Positions 16,022 to 24,159 of a stretch of DNA of 42,936 bases are shown in pieces. Position numbers and translations under genes: made by a program. The notes beneath the pieces are model-generated. The model made no database searches. It saw only the letters and a list, made by a program, of their open reading frames with translations, and was not told the DNA's origin. This DNA is from JAWWPY01 sp964412845 (GTDB lineage Bacteria; Actinomycetota; Actinomycetes; Streptosporangiales; Streptosporangiaceae). The stretch lies in the NCBI GenBank assembly GCA_964412845.1, contig CAYPQM010000040.1, forward strand, positions 1 through 42,936, read 5' to 3'. Each line of letters opens with the position of its first letter. Position 1 is the stretch's first letter.

Positions 16022-16981
16022 TCAAACCGCACGAGGCAAGTAGCGAGATCCCAGTTGCGCTATTTCGTCGTTGCTTAGCCTGACGTCCAGCGCTTTCGTC
16101 GCGTCGAGCAGGTGTCCCGGCTTGGTCGCTCCCACGATTGGCGCACTCACGCCGGGCCTGCCGAGCAGCCAGGCCAGCGCGATCTGGGCCGGCGGCAGGC
16201 CGCGCTGGCTGGCGACCGCGGCGACCGCGTCGGCGACGTCGAAGTCCGCGGGCCGGAAAGGGCTGTCGCCCGCCCGTGACCTGGCCGTTCGCTGGCTGCC
16301 GGTGCGTTCCCGGGTTCCGGCGAGCAGACCGCGCGCCAGGGGACTATACGGCACGATTCCGATTCTCTGGTCGAGGCAGAACGGGATCATCTCGCGCTCG
16401 TCCTCCCGGTTGACCAGGTTGTACCGGTTCTGCATTGACACGAAACGAGTCCAGCCGCCGATCTGGGCGGTGTACTGGGCTTTGGCGAACTGCCAGGTCA
16501 ACATCGCCGACGCGCCGATATACCGTGCCTTGCCGGCTATCACCACATCGTGCAGCGCCGACATCGTCTCCTCGATTGGCGTTTCCCCGTCCCAGCGGTG
16601 GATCTGGTAGAGGTCAACATGATCGGTCCCGAGCCGCCGCAGGGAGGAATCGATGCTGGCCAGAATGTGCTTGCGGGACAATCCCCGGTCGTTCGCGCCG
16701 GGCCCCATCGGGTAGTACACCTTGGTGGCCAGGACAAAGTCGTCGCGCCGCGGGAAGAACTTGCCCAGCAGCCGGCCGGTGATCTCCTCACTGGCGCCGT
16801 CGGAGTACATGTCGGCGGTGTCAAAGAACGTGACACCTGCCTCGACGGCCTGGCGCACGATCGGCTCGGCGCGGCCGGCGTCCAGCGCCCACTCCTGTGC
16901 GGCAGGATTCCCGTAGCTCATCATCCCCAGGCCGATCCGCGACACCTTCAGCCCGCAGCCGCCCAGGTTCACATACTGCAT
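16022..16981 (-). other. Aldo/keto reductase module with possible internal translation start
   Basis: ATG at 16981 (MQYVNLGGCGLKVSRIGLGM) begins a full-length 319-residue aldo/keto reductase exactly at the family's normal N-terminus, and a GAGAGGGA lies about 7 nt upstream. The module could be made both as the fusion and alone. Confidence 0.6.
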
Positions 16982-17947
16982 GCGATTTCCCTCTCGGTAG
17001 GTGGACGGCGGCCCGGGCTCGTCTCCGCGTTGCGGAGGATCGCGGTGAATCGCGACACCGAGGATGACCAGGCCAATGCCGGCGATGTCCTTGACCGTCG
17101 GGACCTGGCCCAGCACGATCAGGCCGATGACAGTCGCGGCGGCCGGCAGCAGCGCGAGCATGAGGGCGAAGCTGGCGCGCGGCAGCCGCGCCATCGCGAG
17201 TTGGTCGGTGACATAGGGGATCACCGAGGAGCAGAGTCCTACGCCGATTCCGCACAACAGCCACACCGGGTGGGTGAAGGCGAGCGCGGCCGGGCCGATC
17301 CCGAGCGGTGTCGCCACGACGGCCGCGATGAGCATGGCCAGGCCGAGCTGGTCGATTCCGCTCATCAGCGACGCAGCCGAGCCACTGCCGCCGACGGCGG
17401 CATTAGCGATGCGGTGGCCGAGTATCACGTAGAGCATGAAGCCGGCGCAGTTGGCGAACGCGAACGCGAAGCCCAGCGGCTGGCTGGACAGCCGCACCAC
17501 GGTCAGGATGAACACCCCGCCGATGGCGAGGAGCAGGGCAAGCACGTTCCGGCGGGTCCGCGCCCCGGCGGCGGCCAGGATGACGGTGCCCAGGAACTCA
17601 ATCGCCCCGACGGTGGACAGCGGCAGCCGATCGACCGCCAGGTAGAACAGCGAGTTCATCGCGGCCAGCACGACGCCAAGCCCGAGGAACACGAGGCGCT
17701 GGGACCGGTCCGCGGTCCGCAGGACGCGCCACGGGCGGCGCCACACGGCGAACACCACCGCTGCCGAGGCGATGCGCAGCCACGCCACGCCCAGCACGTC
17801 CACGTGGACGAACAGCAGCACGGCCAGTGACGGTCCGAGGTAGTGGAAGAGCGCACTGGTCAGGAAGAACGATGTGGGCGGCAGCCGGCCGACAGTCCGC
17901 GCGATCAGCCCTGGGGCTGGTCGCGGACCGGCGGCGCTGCTTGGCAT
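16022..17947 (-). CDS. EamA-type exporter fused in frame to an aldo/keto reductase
   Basis: A single 641-codon ORF. Residues 1-305 form a ten-span EamA/DMT exporter of the RhtA type (SALFHYLGPSLAVLLFVHVD, FLGTVILAAAGARTRRN, VTDQLAMARLPRASFALMLA). After a short linker (RGDEPGPPSTYREGNR), residues 323-641 form a complete aldo/keto reductase: Asp and Tyr in FFDTADMYSDG, Lys in LATKVYY, His in YQIHRWDG, then GIVPYSPLARGLL and the NADP-binding GATKPGHL. An ATG at 16981 with GAGAGGGA upstream could start a separate reductase. The ATG at 17947 starts the exporter. It is divergent from an Lrp/AsnC regulator, a common pairing for amino-acid exporters. Confidence 0.85.
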   Translation of the reverse strand: MPSSAAGPRPAPGLIARTVGRLPPTSFFLTSALFHYLGPSLAVLLFVHVDVLGVAWLRIASAAVVFAVWRRPWRVLRTADRSQRLVFLGLGVVLAAMNSLFYLAVDRLPLSTVGAIEFLGTVILAAAGARTRRNVLALLLAIGGVFILTVVRLSSQPLGFAFAFANCAGFMLYVILGHRIANAAVGGSGSAASLMSGIDQLGLAMLIAAVVATPLGIGPAALAFTHPVWLLCGIGVGLCSSVIPYVTDQLAMARLPRASFALMLALLPAAATVIGLIVLGQVPTVKDIAGIGLVILGVAIHRDPPQRGDEPGPPSTYREGNRMQYVNLGGCGLKVSRIGLGMMSYGNPAAQEWALDAGRAEPIVRQAVEAGVTFFDTADMYSDGASEEITGRLLGKFFPRRDDFVLATKVYYPMGPGANDRGLSRKHILASIDSSLRRLGTDHVDLYQIHRWDGETPIEETMSALHDVVIAGKARYIGASAMLTWQFAKAQYTAQIGGWTRFVSMQNRYNLVNREDEREMIPFCLDQRIGIVPYSPLARGLLAGTRERTGSQRTARSRAGDSPFRPADFDVADAVAAVASQRGLPPAQIALAWLLGRPGVSAPIVGATKPGHLLDATKALDVRLSNDEIAQLGSRYLPRAV

Positions 17948-18031
17948 GCTAGCTATCCTGGCCAGAAGAGCGCCGCAAACACATAGCCACCTGAAGGTAG
18001 GGACAGCGATTAGCCTGTGTATTAAAGGAAA

Positions 18032-18042
18032 GAAGCTGCTTC
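18032..18042. promoter_or_regulatory. Short palindrome before the AsnC-type gene
   Basis: gaagc-t-gcttc lies between AAAGGAAAG and the TTG start of the regulator. It is a candidate autoregulatory operator or a hairpin affecting initiation; the site is only 11 bp and the call is weak. Confidence 0.3.
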
Positions 18043-18046
18043 TGCT

Positions 18047-18502
18047 TTGAGTGAACTCTCACGTGTTCTCGATGATGTCAACCGCCGGGTGCTGCGCGAG
18101 CTCCAGGCCGATCCGCGGATCACCATGTCGGCGCTGGCCCGCCGGGTCGGCATGTCGGCCCCGGCGGTGACCGAGCGCGTTCAGCGGATGGAACGGGCAG
18201 GTGTCATCACCGGCTACCGGATGGAGGTCAGCCCCGCCGCGCTGGGACTGCCGGTGACCGCGTTCGCCCGCATCCGCCCCGCCGTCGGCCAGCTTCCCAA
18301 GATCGCCGAGCTGGCCGCCGAACTGCCCGAGGTCTCGGAATGTCACCGCGTCACGGGCGAAGACTGCTTTCTGATCAAGATCCACGCGGCCGCTATTGAG
18401 GACCTTGAAACGACCCTCGACCGCTTCCTGTTTTACGGCCAGACCGTCACGTCGATCGTCGTGACCAGCCCGGTGCCTCCCCGGGCCCTGCCCATCGCGT
18501 AG
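18047..18502 (+). CDS. Lrp/AsnC-family transcriptional regulator
   Basis: A 151-residue regulator of the feast/famine family. The N-terminal HTH is VLRELQADPRITMSALARRV followed by GMSAPAVTERVQRMERAG. The C-terminal RAM domain is seen in VSECHRVTGEDCFLIKIHAA and VTSIVVTS. The start is TTG at 18047; no ATG or GTG is in frame nearby. It is divergent from the EamA-reductase ORF across 99 bp, so it probably controls that gene in response to an amino acid. Confidence 0.88.
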   Translation: MSELSRVLDDVNRRVLRELQADPRITMSALARRVGMSAPAVTERVQRMERAGVITGYRMEVSPAALGLPVTAFARIRPAVGQLPKIAELAAELPEVSECHRVTGEDCFLIKIHAAAIEDLETTLDRFLFYGQTVTSIVVTSPVPPRALPIA

Positions 18503-18644
18503 GCATTTCCCTTTCGTCCGGCCCGACGGTTCATCCTGCTCGCCGCGGCGGCGGTGATGGCAGGCCTGCCCAATCACCATGGCTTGGCCCCGCAAGCCGC
18601 CCGAGCAGGGTTAACAGCCCTCCAGCGGGTAGTAGCCAGGCACC

Positions 18645-19881
18645 ATGAACGCCGCGCAGAAGGTTCTCCGCTCCGTCGACCGGCTCCAGCAGGGACGGCC
18701 CGGGCTGGGTTTCCCGGTCGCGGTGTGGAAGAAGTTCGGTGACGATCAGGCCGGCAACCTGGCCGCGCTGATCGCTTATTACGCGTTCGCGTCGATTTTC
18801 CCCCTGCTGCTGGTCTTGGTGACCGTGCTCGAACTGGTGCTTAACCATGACCCGGTACTCCGCCAGAAGGTGCTGAACTCCGCGTTCGGGCAGTTCCCGG
18901 TGATGAGTACGCAACTGCAGAGCACTGTGCACCCGCTGAAGGAGACCGGCCCGGCGCTGGTCATCGGGCTCATCCTCACGTTCCTCGGCGCCCGGGGGGT
19001 GGCCGGTGCCGCCCAGAACGCGCTCAATACCGCCTGGGGCGTGCCCATCGCCCGCCGGCCCGGCTTCCCCTGGAACGCGCTGCGCAGCATAGCGATGATC
19101 ATCGTCGTCGGCACCGGCATCATCGCCACGACGTTGCTGTCCGGGCTGGCGGGCGGCGCGGCCGCCAGCGTGCTCAACGGGCCCGCCGGATATGTGGGCG
19201 CGATCGCGGTGTCGCTGCTGCTCAACGTCGGGCTCTTCTGGCTTGGCTGCAGGCTGGCCACGGCCAGCGAAGTGACCAGGAACGAACTGTTCCTGGGCGC
19301 GGTGCTAGCCGCGATCGTCTGGCAGGTCCTGCAGCTGCTCGGCGGCTACCTGGTGGCGCACGAGCTGGCCAAGAGCAAATCGCTGTACGGCATCTTCGGC
19401 GTGGTGCTCGGCCTGATGGCCTGGCTCTTCCTGCAGGCCGAGTTCACCCTGTACGCGGTGGAAGCGGCCGTGGTGAAATCCCGGCGGCTCTGGCCGCGCA
19501 CACTGTTCCCGCCGCCGCTGCACGAACCGGACTGCCGCGCCTACGAACTCTATGCGCAGGCGCAGCAGCGCCTCGTCGGCCAGGACATCGACATGCGGAT
19601 CGCGGCCGATCCCACCAAGAATTCTGCACAGCAGGATCCTGCGCACAATGGCCAGCCCGAGCGCACGGAGCCCGAGCGCACGGAGCCCGAGCGCACGGAG
19701 CCCGAGCGNNNNNNNNNNNNNNNNNNNNNNNNNNNNNNNNNNNNNNNNNNNNNNNNNNNNNNNNNNNNNNNNNNNNNNNNNNNNNNNNNNNNNNNNNNNN
19801 NNNNNNNNGCGCACGGAGCCCGAGCGCACGGAGCCCGAGCGCACGGAGCCCGAGCGCACGGAGCCCGAGCGCACGGAGTGA
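18645..19881 (+). CDS. YihY/BrkB-family membrane protein with a PERTE-repeat tail (gapped)
   Basis: An inner-membrane protein of the YihY/virulence factor BrkB family with six spans. Typical parts are DQAGNLAALIAYYAFASIFP, FLGARGVAGAAQNALNTAWG and SLYGIFGVVLGLMAWLFLQA. After the last span, a soluble tail (LHEPDCRAYELYAQAQQRL) runs into tandem PERTE units and gap 2. Counting in 15-bp units, the repeat right of the gap stays in frame and ends PERTE-stop at 19879-19881. The apparent frame continuing to 20027 is an artefact of 100 not being a multiple of three. A strong hairpin follows. The transported substrate of this family is not settled. Confidence 0.85.
19656..19878 (+). repeat. 15-bp in-frame minisatellite (PERTE) containing a gap
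   Basis: The unit cccgagcgcacggag occurs about 3.5 times at 19656-19708 and about 4.7 times at 19809-19878, on both sides of 100 Ns. It encodes PERTE, a charged tail of unknown total length. Confidence 0.93.
19709..19808. other. Assembly gap of 100 N
   Basis: Exactly 100 Ns within the PERTE-encoding 15-bp repeat. Confidence 0.98.
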
Positions 19882-19910
19882 CCGTCAGGAGCGCCACACC
19901 ATTGATCGTC

Positions 19911-19924
19911 GGTTGGCGCCAACC
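19911..19924. promoter_or_regulatory. Perfect 14-bp palindrome
   Basis: ggttggcgccaacc lies 30 bp after the YihY stop and upstream of the multicopper oxidase. It could be a regulator-binding site; no factor is identified. Confidence 0.3.
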
Positions 19925-19952
19925 GCTCGCGTCCCGCCTCTGGGGAAGTGCT

Positions 19953-19989
19953 GGGGACATAAGGCCTGCCGCCCAGGCCTTATGTCCCC
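19953..19989. terminator. Strong hairpin after the YihY gene
   Basis: A perfect 15-bp stem (ggggacataaggcct at 19953-19967 pairing with 19975-19989) with a 7-nt loop. It is a probable rho-independent-like terminator of the YihY gene or a barrier to reading into the oxidase gene. Confidence 0.75.
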
Positions 19990-20167
19990 TTCCCTGCCAG
20001 GGCCTGCCGACGTCAGATGGGCCGTAGAGCAGCTGAAGAGGATTCCCTGAGGAAACACTACGTACGGTCACCACACGCTTCAGCCGCCACGTTCTCGCTG
20101 CGGAACGGCCGGGCCGCCGGCCTCCCAGCGGTCGGCTACGGCCGGCATGCCCCGGAGGTGGAAGAAG

Positions 20168-21865
20168 ATGACGGATACGACGCGCAGGCGGTTCCTGCAA
20201 TACGGCATGGGCGCGGGCGCTGTGCTGGCCCTGCCTGCCGCGGCACGGCGCGGCTTAACCTCCGCCTTATCCGGCGGGCGGCTCACGAAGTTCCGCGAGC
20301 CGCTGCCGGTGCCGGGGGCCGGGATCGTGGTGGCAGCCCCGAGTGGAACCGGCCGGTATTCGTTCACCCAGCGCCAGATCACCCGGCGGCTGCATCCTGA
20401 CCTGCCGCCGACTCCGTTGTGGGCCTATGACGACGGTTCCGGGCTGGCCGGCCAGGCCGGCTCGTTCGGGATGGCACTCGTCGCGCAGAGCGGGAGCCCG
20501 ATAGACGTCAGCTACACCAACGACCTCCCGGAGACTTACCCGGACTGGATCCCGGTCGACACCCGGCTGACCCCGCTCGGCAACCAGGTACGGCTGATGA
20601 CCCACCTGCACGGCGGTTTCGTCCCCGCCGCCGACGACGGGAACCCGATACTGACACCCGATGGGTTCGGCCGCGGCGAGACGCAGCACGTCACCTACAG
20701 TAATGAACTGCCGCAGATGCCGGCCTCGCTGCGCTGGTTCCACGATCACGGGATGGGCACCACGAGGCTGGACGTGTTCGCCGGCCTGGCCGGCGCGTAC
20801 CTCATCCGCGACGTCCACGACACCGGCACCGAACCCAATCCCATCGGGATTCCCGGCGGGGCCTACGAGATCCCGCTGGTGATCCAGGATCGACAGTTCC
20901 GCCCGGACGGGAAGTTTCTCTACCCGGTCAGCGACATCCCGGGCATCACCTGGATCGGCGAGTATTTCGGCGACCACATGCTCGCGAACGGCAAGGTGTG
21001 GCCGTACCTGGACGTCGAGCCGCGGATGTACCGGTTCCGGGTCCTCAACGGGTGCAACGCGCGGATCATGAGCCTGCAGTTCGGCGGCTTGCGGATGTGG
21101 CAGATCGGCGCCGAGGGCGGCCTGTTCGACCGGCCCGTGCCAGTGCGCCAGCTCGTCCTGGCCCCGGCCGAGCGGGCCGACGTGCTCATCGACTTCCGCG
21201 GGCTGGACGGCCGGACCCTGGAGGTCAGCAACCACACCCCGGCGGCACCCGTGTCGACCCCCGCGCCGCCGCTGGCGGCGGTGATGCAGATCCGCGTCGG
21301 CACCTCGGTCACCTGGCGGGGCCCGACGTCGATACCATCGAGCCTGCCCGGACAGCGAGCTGACCTGCACCATCCGGTACGGACCCGGTACATCACCCTC
21401 AACGAGGTCGCCCCGGAGACCGCCAGCTGGTCGCTGAACATGAGCGGCCTGGACTTCGAGGGACCACCGGCGACGGAAACCCCGAAGGCCGGCACGGTCG
21501 AGGACTGGGTCTATGTCAACATGACCGGCGACACTCATCCGATGCACGTGCACCTGATCACCTTCCAGGTGGTCGGCCGGACGCCATTCGACGCTGCCGC
21601 CTACCAGGCCGCCTATGGCGGCCCGGCCGGGGTGCCCGGCGGGATCGACCCGGGGCCGTTCGCGACCGGGCCGATGCAGCCGCCAGCACCCGAGGAGCGC
21701 GGCTTCAAGGACACCCTCAAAGTAAACCCCGGCACCTTCGCCACGATCCGGGGCAAGTTCGACCTGCCGAAAGGGGTCACCGGGCCGCAGAGTTACGTGC
21801 ACCACTGCCACATAGTCGAGCATGAGGACAACGAGATGATGCGGCCATTCACCGTCACCCCGTGA
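20168..21865 (+). CDS. Tat-exported multicopper oxidase (CotA-like)
   Basis: A 565-residue three-domain multicopper oxidase. The start ATG at 20168 is preferred over 20147 because GGAGGTGGAAGAAG precedes it and it places the Tat motif (TTRRRFLQYG) at the N-terminus. All four copper motifs are visible: HLHGGF (~146), WFHDHGMG (~190), HPMHVHL, and HHCHIVEHEDNEMM near the end with Cys for type-1 copper and Met as axial ligand. HLHGG in place of HWHG, and DDGNP after it, are like CotA/bilirubin oxidases. It would oxidise phenolic substrates or metal ions at the cell surface with O2. The gene stands alone between two hairpins. Confidence 0.92.
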   Translation: MTDTTRRRFLQYGMGAGAVLALPAAARRGLTSALSGGRLTKFREPLPVPGAGIVVAAPSGTGRYSFTQRQITRRLHPDLPPTPLWAYDDGSGLAGQAGSFGMALVAQSGSPIDVSYTNDLPETYPDWIPVDTRLTPLGNQVRLMTHLHGGFVPAADDGNPILTPDGFGRGETQHVTYSNELPQMPASLRWFHDHGMGTTRLDVFAGLAGAYLIRDVHDTGTEPNPIGIPGGAYEIPLVIQDRQFRPDGKFLYPVSDIPGITWIGEYFGDHMLANGKVWPYLDVEPRMYRFRVLNGCNARIMSLQFGGLRMWQIGAEGGLFDRPVPVRQLVLAPAERADVLIDFRGLDGRTLEVSNHTPAAPVSTPAPPLAAVMQIRVGTSVTWRGPTSIPSSLPGQRADLHHPVRTRYITLNEVAPETASWSLNMSGLDFEGPPATETPKAGTVEDWVYVNMTGDTHPMHVHLITFQVVGRTPFDAAAYQAAYGGPAGVPGGIDPGPFATGPMQPPAPEERGFKDTLKVNPGTFATIRGKFDLPKGVTGPQSYVHHCHIVEHEDNEMMRPFTVTP

Positions 21866-21868
21866 GAG

Positions 21869-21897
21869 CGGCCTGAGCGCGATCGGCGCTCAGGCCG
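21869..21897. terminator. Terminator hairpin after the multicopper oxidase
   Basis: A perfect 12-bp stem (cggcctgagcgc at 21869-21880 pairing with 21886-21897) with a 5-nt loop, starting 3 bp after the stop codon. Confidence 0.8.
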
Positions 21898-22060
21898 GGG
21901 CGCCCTGGCCCGGCGGCCCGTCTTGGCCACCGGTTCCGTGCCGATCCAGGCGGTGGCCCCGCACCTGGGCCACCGTGCTGATCAGGCAGCTGACGAGCAG
22001 CGGCGGCAGCCCTTATATACCGTCTATCGGTAGTTCACAAATGCCCCTGGGCGGAACCGT

Positions 22061-22227
22061 CAGGAGCGCTGACGGAGGCGTTCCCGCTGCGGGCCAACCG
22101 GGTACGTCGGGTCCCTGGCCAAGGCGAGGCCGGTTTCGAAGATTCAGGAGCGCTGACGCAGGCGTTCCCGCTGCGGGCCAACTGTGTACTTCGGGTCCCG
22201 GGCCGAGGCGAGGCCAGCCTCGAAGAT
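22061..22227. repeat. 84-bp-period tandem duplication of the nrfD 3' end
   Basis: Copy 2 (22145-22227) is the 3' coding end of the NrfD-type gene. Copy 1 (22061-22143) lies just downstream of the stop and matches at about 74 of 83 positions. Copy 1 still reads as a C-terminal remnant (PVGPQRERLRQRS then stop) in the same frame, so it is a decayed duplicate of the gene end. Confidence 0.9.
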
Positions 22228-23199
22228 GCCGAACCTGGTCAGCGCCGAGGCCGTGAGCAGCGCCACGCCGGATACCGCCGCCGCGGCCCGGTTCCGGCCG
22301 GCCAGGACCGCGCCGGCCAGCCCGGCCGCAGTCAGCACCTCGGCGGTTTCCATCAGCTTCCCGGGCAGTCCAGCCTGGTACGGCTCCGCCGCTGGGCCGA
22401 GCCGCCGGAGCAGCAGGCTCTTGGCGGTGAGCTCAACGGCCGCGCCGAGCACGGCGAACCTGACCGCCTGGCCCGCGTGGGCCGGGCGGACGGCCAGCAT
22501 GGCCAGTCCGCCCGCGGCGGACGCAGCGGACCCGGCGAACAAATACGGCATCTCGCGATGGGCATCATGCCAGGCGGGCACCGCGGTGTCCGCGAGCAGC
22601 GCCGCGGTGTACGTGGCGATCGCGGGCCCCAGCACGCCGGCCGCGGCGGTGGCGGCCGCACCGGCCCGGGGCAGCCGGCCGGTCACCGCCGAGGCCGCGG
22701 CGGCCCCCGCGACCGGGCCGTAGGCGGCGAGCAGCCAGGAACCCACGCTCATCGGCGACGTCACCTTGAACACCCGCAGCATGTTCAGGAACCTGGCCGG
22801 CCGGCCCAGGTCGTGCACCAGTGCCGCCGCGGACAGGCTGATGGCGCCCAGGGCCGCCGTCTTGGCCATGCGGGACAGTTCCCGGTTGCCAGCCAGGTGC
22901 GCGGAGGCCGCCATGGCCGAGGATGCGCCGGCCAGGCCGCCCAGGAACAGGTAGCCGGGCACATCCGGCGTCTTCCACACCGGTTCCTTGAGCACCGGCC
23001 GCCCGTAGTAGGACTGGAACTCGGCCCGCGGCACCATCAGCTGCTCACCACGCTGGCCGCCGCGCCTGCGCCCCCGGCCCTCCCGGCGGCCCGCGTCCGC
23101 TGGCCCACCGGTCCGCATGAGCCATCCCGGCTGCGCCGACCGCCCGGCATCCGCCGGCCCGACATCTTTGGCCTGGTCATCACCGCCGTGGGAGGTCAT
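22144..23199 (-). CDS. nrfD: NrfD/PsrC-type membrane subunit of formate dehydrogenase
   Basis: A 351-residue quinone-interacting membrane subunit. ATG at 23199 overlaps the Fe-S subunit stop (ATGA at 23196-23199) and is preferred over the open frame to 23283. An arginine-rich N-terminal segment of about 50 residues precedes the family-typical VPRAEFQSYYGRPVLKEPVW and WKTPDVPGYLFLGGLAGASS. About eight to nine hydrophobic spans follow, including HDLGRPARFLNMLRVFKVTS and SPMSVGSWLLAAYGPVAG. It would pass electrons from formate oxidation to the quinone pool in place of a cytochrome b subunit. The last 28 codons are duplicated downstream. Confidence 0.88.
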   Translation of the reverse strand: MTSHGGDDQAKDVGPADAGRSAQPGWLMRTGGPADAGRREGRGRRRGGQRGEQLMVPRAEFQSYYGRPVLKEPVWKTPDVPGYLFLGGLAGASSAMAASAHLAGNRELSRMAKTAALGAISLSAAALVHDLGRPARFLNMLRVFKVTSPMSVGSWLLAAYGPVAGAAAASAVTGRLPRAGAAATAAAGVLGPAIATYTAALLADTAVPAWHDAHREMPYLFAGSAASAAGGLAMLAVRPAHAGQAVRFAVLGAAVELTAKSLLLRRLGPAAEPYQAGLPGKLMETAEVLTAAGLAGAVLAGRNRAAAAVSGVALLTASALTRFGIFEAGLASARDPKYTVGPQRERLRQRS

Positions 23200-24158
23200 A
23201 CCTGGCCTCCGGCACGCCGGCCCAGGGCCGCGACCAAGGCCCCGGCGGCGAGCGCGGCGCCCGCCGTGGCCACGTGCCGCCACATCCGCGGCAGGTCCCT
23301 GGTGGTGACGACCGGATCCGGCGGCAGGCCGTAAACCTCCGGCTCGTCCAGCAGCAGGAAGAACGCGCCCGCGCCGCCGATCCCGTCGTCCGGATCCGCT
23401 CCGTACAGCCGCGCCCCGGCCACCCCGGCATCCTGCAGGTCACCCACCCGCTGCGCGGCCCGCTCACGCAACTCGTCCAGCGGCCCGAACTGGATGGAAT
23501 CGGTGGGGCAGGCCTTCGCGCAGGCCGGTTCCAGGCCGCCGCTGAGCCGGTCGTAGCAGAGCGTGCATTTCCAGGCCCGGCCGTCCTCCTTGCGCCGGTC
23601 GATCACGCCGAACGGGCAGGCGGGGATGCAGTAGCCACAGCCGTTGCAGACATCGGGCTGCACCACGACGCTGCCGAACTCGGTGCGCATCAGCGCCCCG
23701 GTCGGGCAGACGTCCAGGCAGGCCGCGTGGGTGCAGTGCTTGCACACGTCGCTGGACATCAGCCAGCGGGACGCGTCGCCGGTGGCCGGGTCGCCCGTGC
23801 TCAGGCCGCCCGTGGATAGGCCGCCCACAGCCGGTGCGCCGGCGGCGGGGCCAGGCCCGCCACCGCCCGGCGTCGCAGGCCGGACGATCTGCTCGATGAA
23901 CGCCACGTGCCGCCAGGTCGAGGCGCCCAGCCCGACGGTGTTGTCGTAGGACATCCCGGACAGCTCGATGCCGTCCTCGGGCACCGCGTTCCACTCTTTG
24001 CAGGCCACCTCGCACGCCTTGCAGCCGATGCAGACCGATGTGTCGGTGAAGAAACCCATCCGGGGCGGGTGGCTGGCGTGGCCCGCGTGCGCCACCGGGT
24101 CGAAGGCGGCCGCGGGCTCGGCCGGCCCCAGGTCGCGCTGTGCTGGTTCCGTGCTCAT
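23196..24158 (-). CDS. fdhB: Formate dehydrogenase iron-sulfur (beta) subunit
   Basis: A 320-residue electron-transfer subunit with four cysteine clusters for [4Fe-4S] centres: CIGCKACEVACK, CKHCTHAACLDVCP, CNGCGYCIPACPFGVIDRR and CTLCYDRLSGGLEPACAKACP. MGFFTDTSVCIGC and CKEWNAVPEDG are hallmarks of the FdnH/FdoH type. A Gly/Pro-rich insert with a duplicated LSTGG (23797-23826) separates the first two clusters. A hydrophobic segment near the C-terminus (VATAGAALAAGALVAALG) may anchor it. It starts one base after the catalytic-subunit stop and overlaps the NrfD gene by 4 nt, so the three genes form one operon. Confidence 0.92.
   Translation of the reverse strand: MSTEPAQRDLGPAEPAAAFDPVAHAGHASHPPRMGFFTDTSVCIGCKACEVACKEWNAVPEDGIELSGMSYDNTVGLGASTWRHVAFIEQIVRPATPGGGGPGPAAGAPAVGGLSTGGLSTGDPATGDASRWLMSSDVCKHCTHAACLDVCPTGALMRTEFGSVVVQPDVCNGCGYCIPACPFGVIDRRKEDGRAWKCTLCYDRLSGGLEPACAKACPTDSIQFGPLDELRERAAQRVGDLQDAGVAGARLYGADPDDGIGGAGAFFLLLDEPEVYGLPPDPVVTTRDLPRMWRHVATAGAALAAGALVAALGRRAGGQV
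23797..23826. repeat. 15-bp in-frame duplication in the Fe-S subunit gene
   Basis: Two adjacent 15-bp units (gtgctcaggccgccc, then gtggataggccgccc) encode LSTGG-like peptides in a linker between cysteine clusters. A third, more distant partial unit encodes PATGD. Confidence 0.75.
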
Positions 24159-24159
24159 C

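Noticed and set aside
18645..20027. The YihY frame continuing past gap 2 to 20027.
   Set aside because: The PERTE repeat right of the gap is in a different frame in the padded sequence; keeping the repeat in frame gives a stop at 19881.
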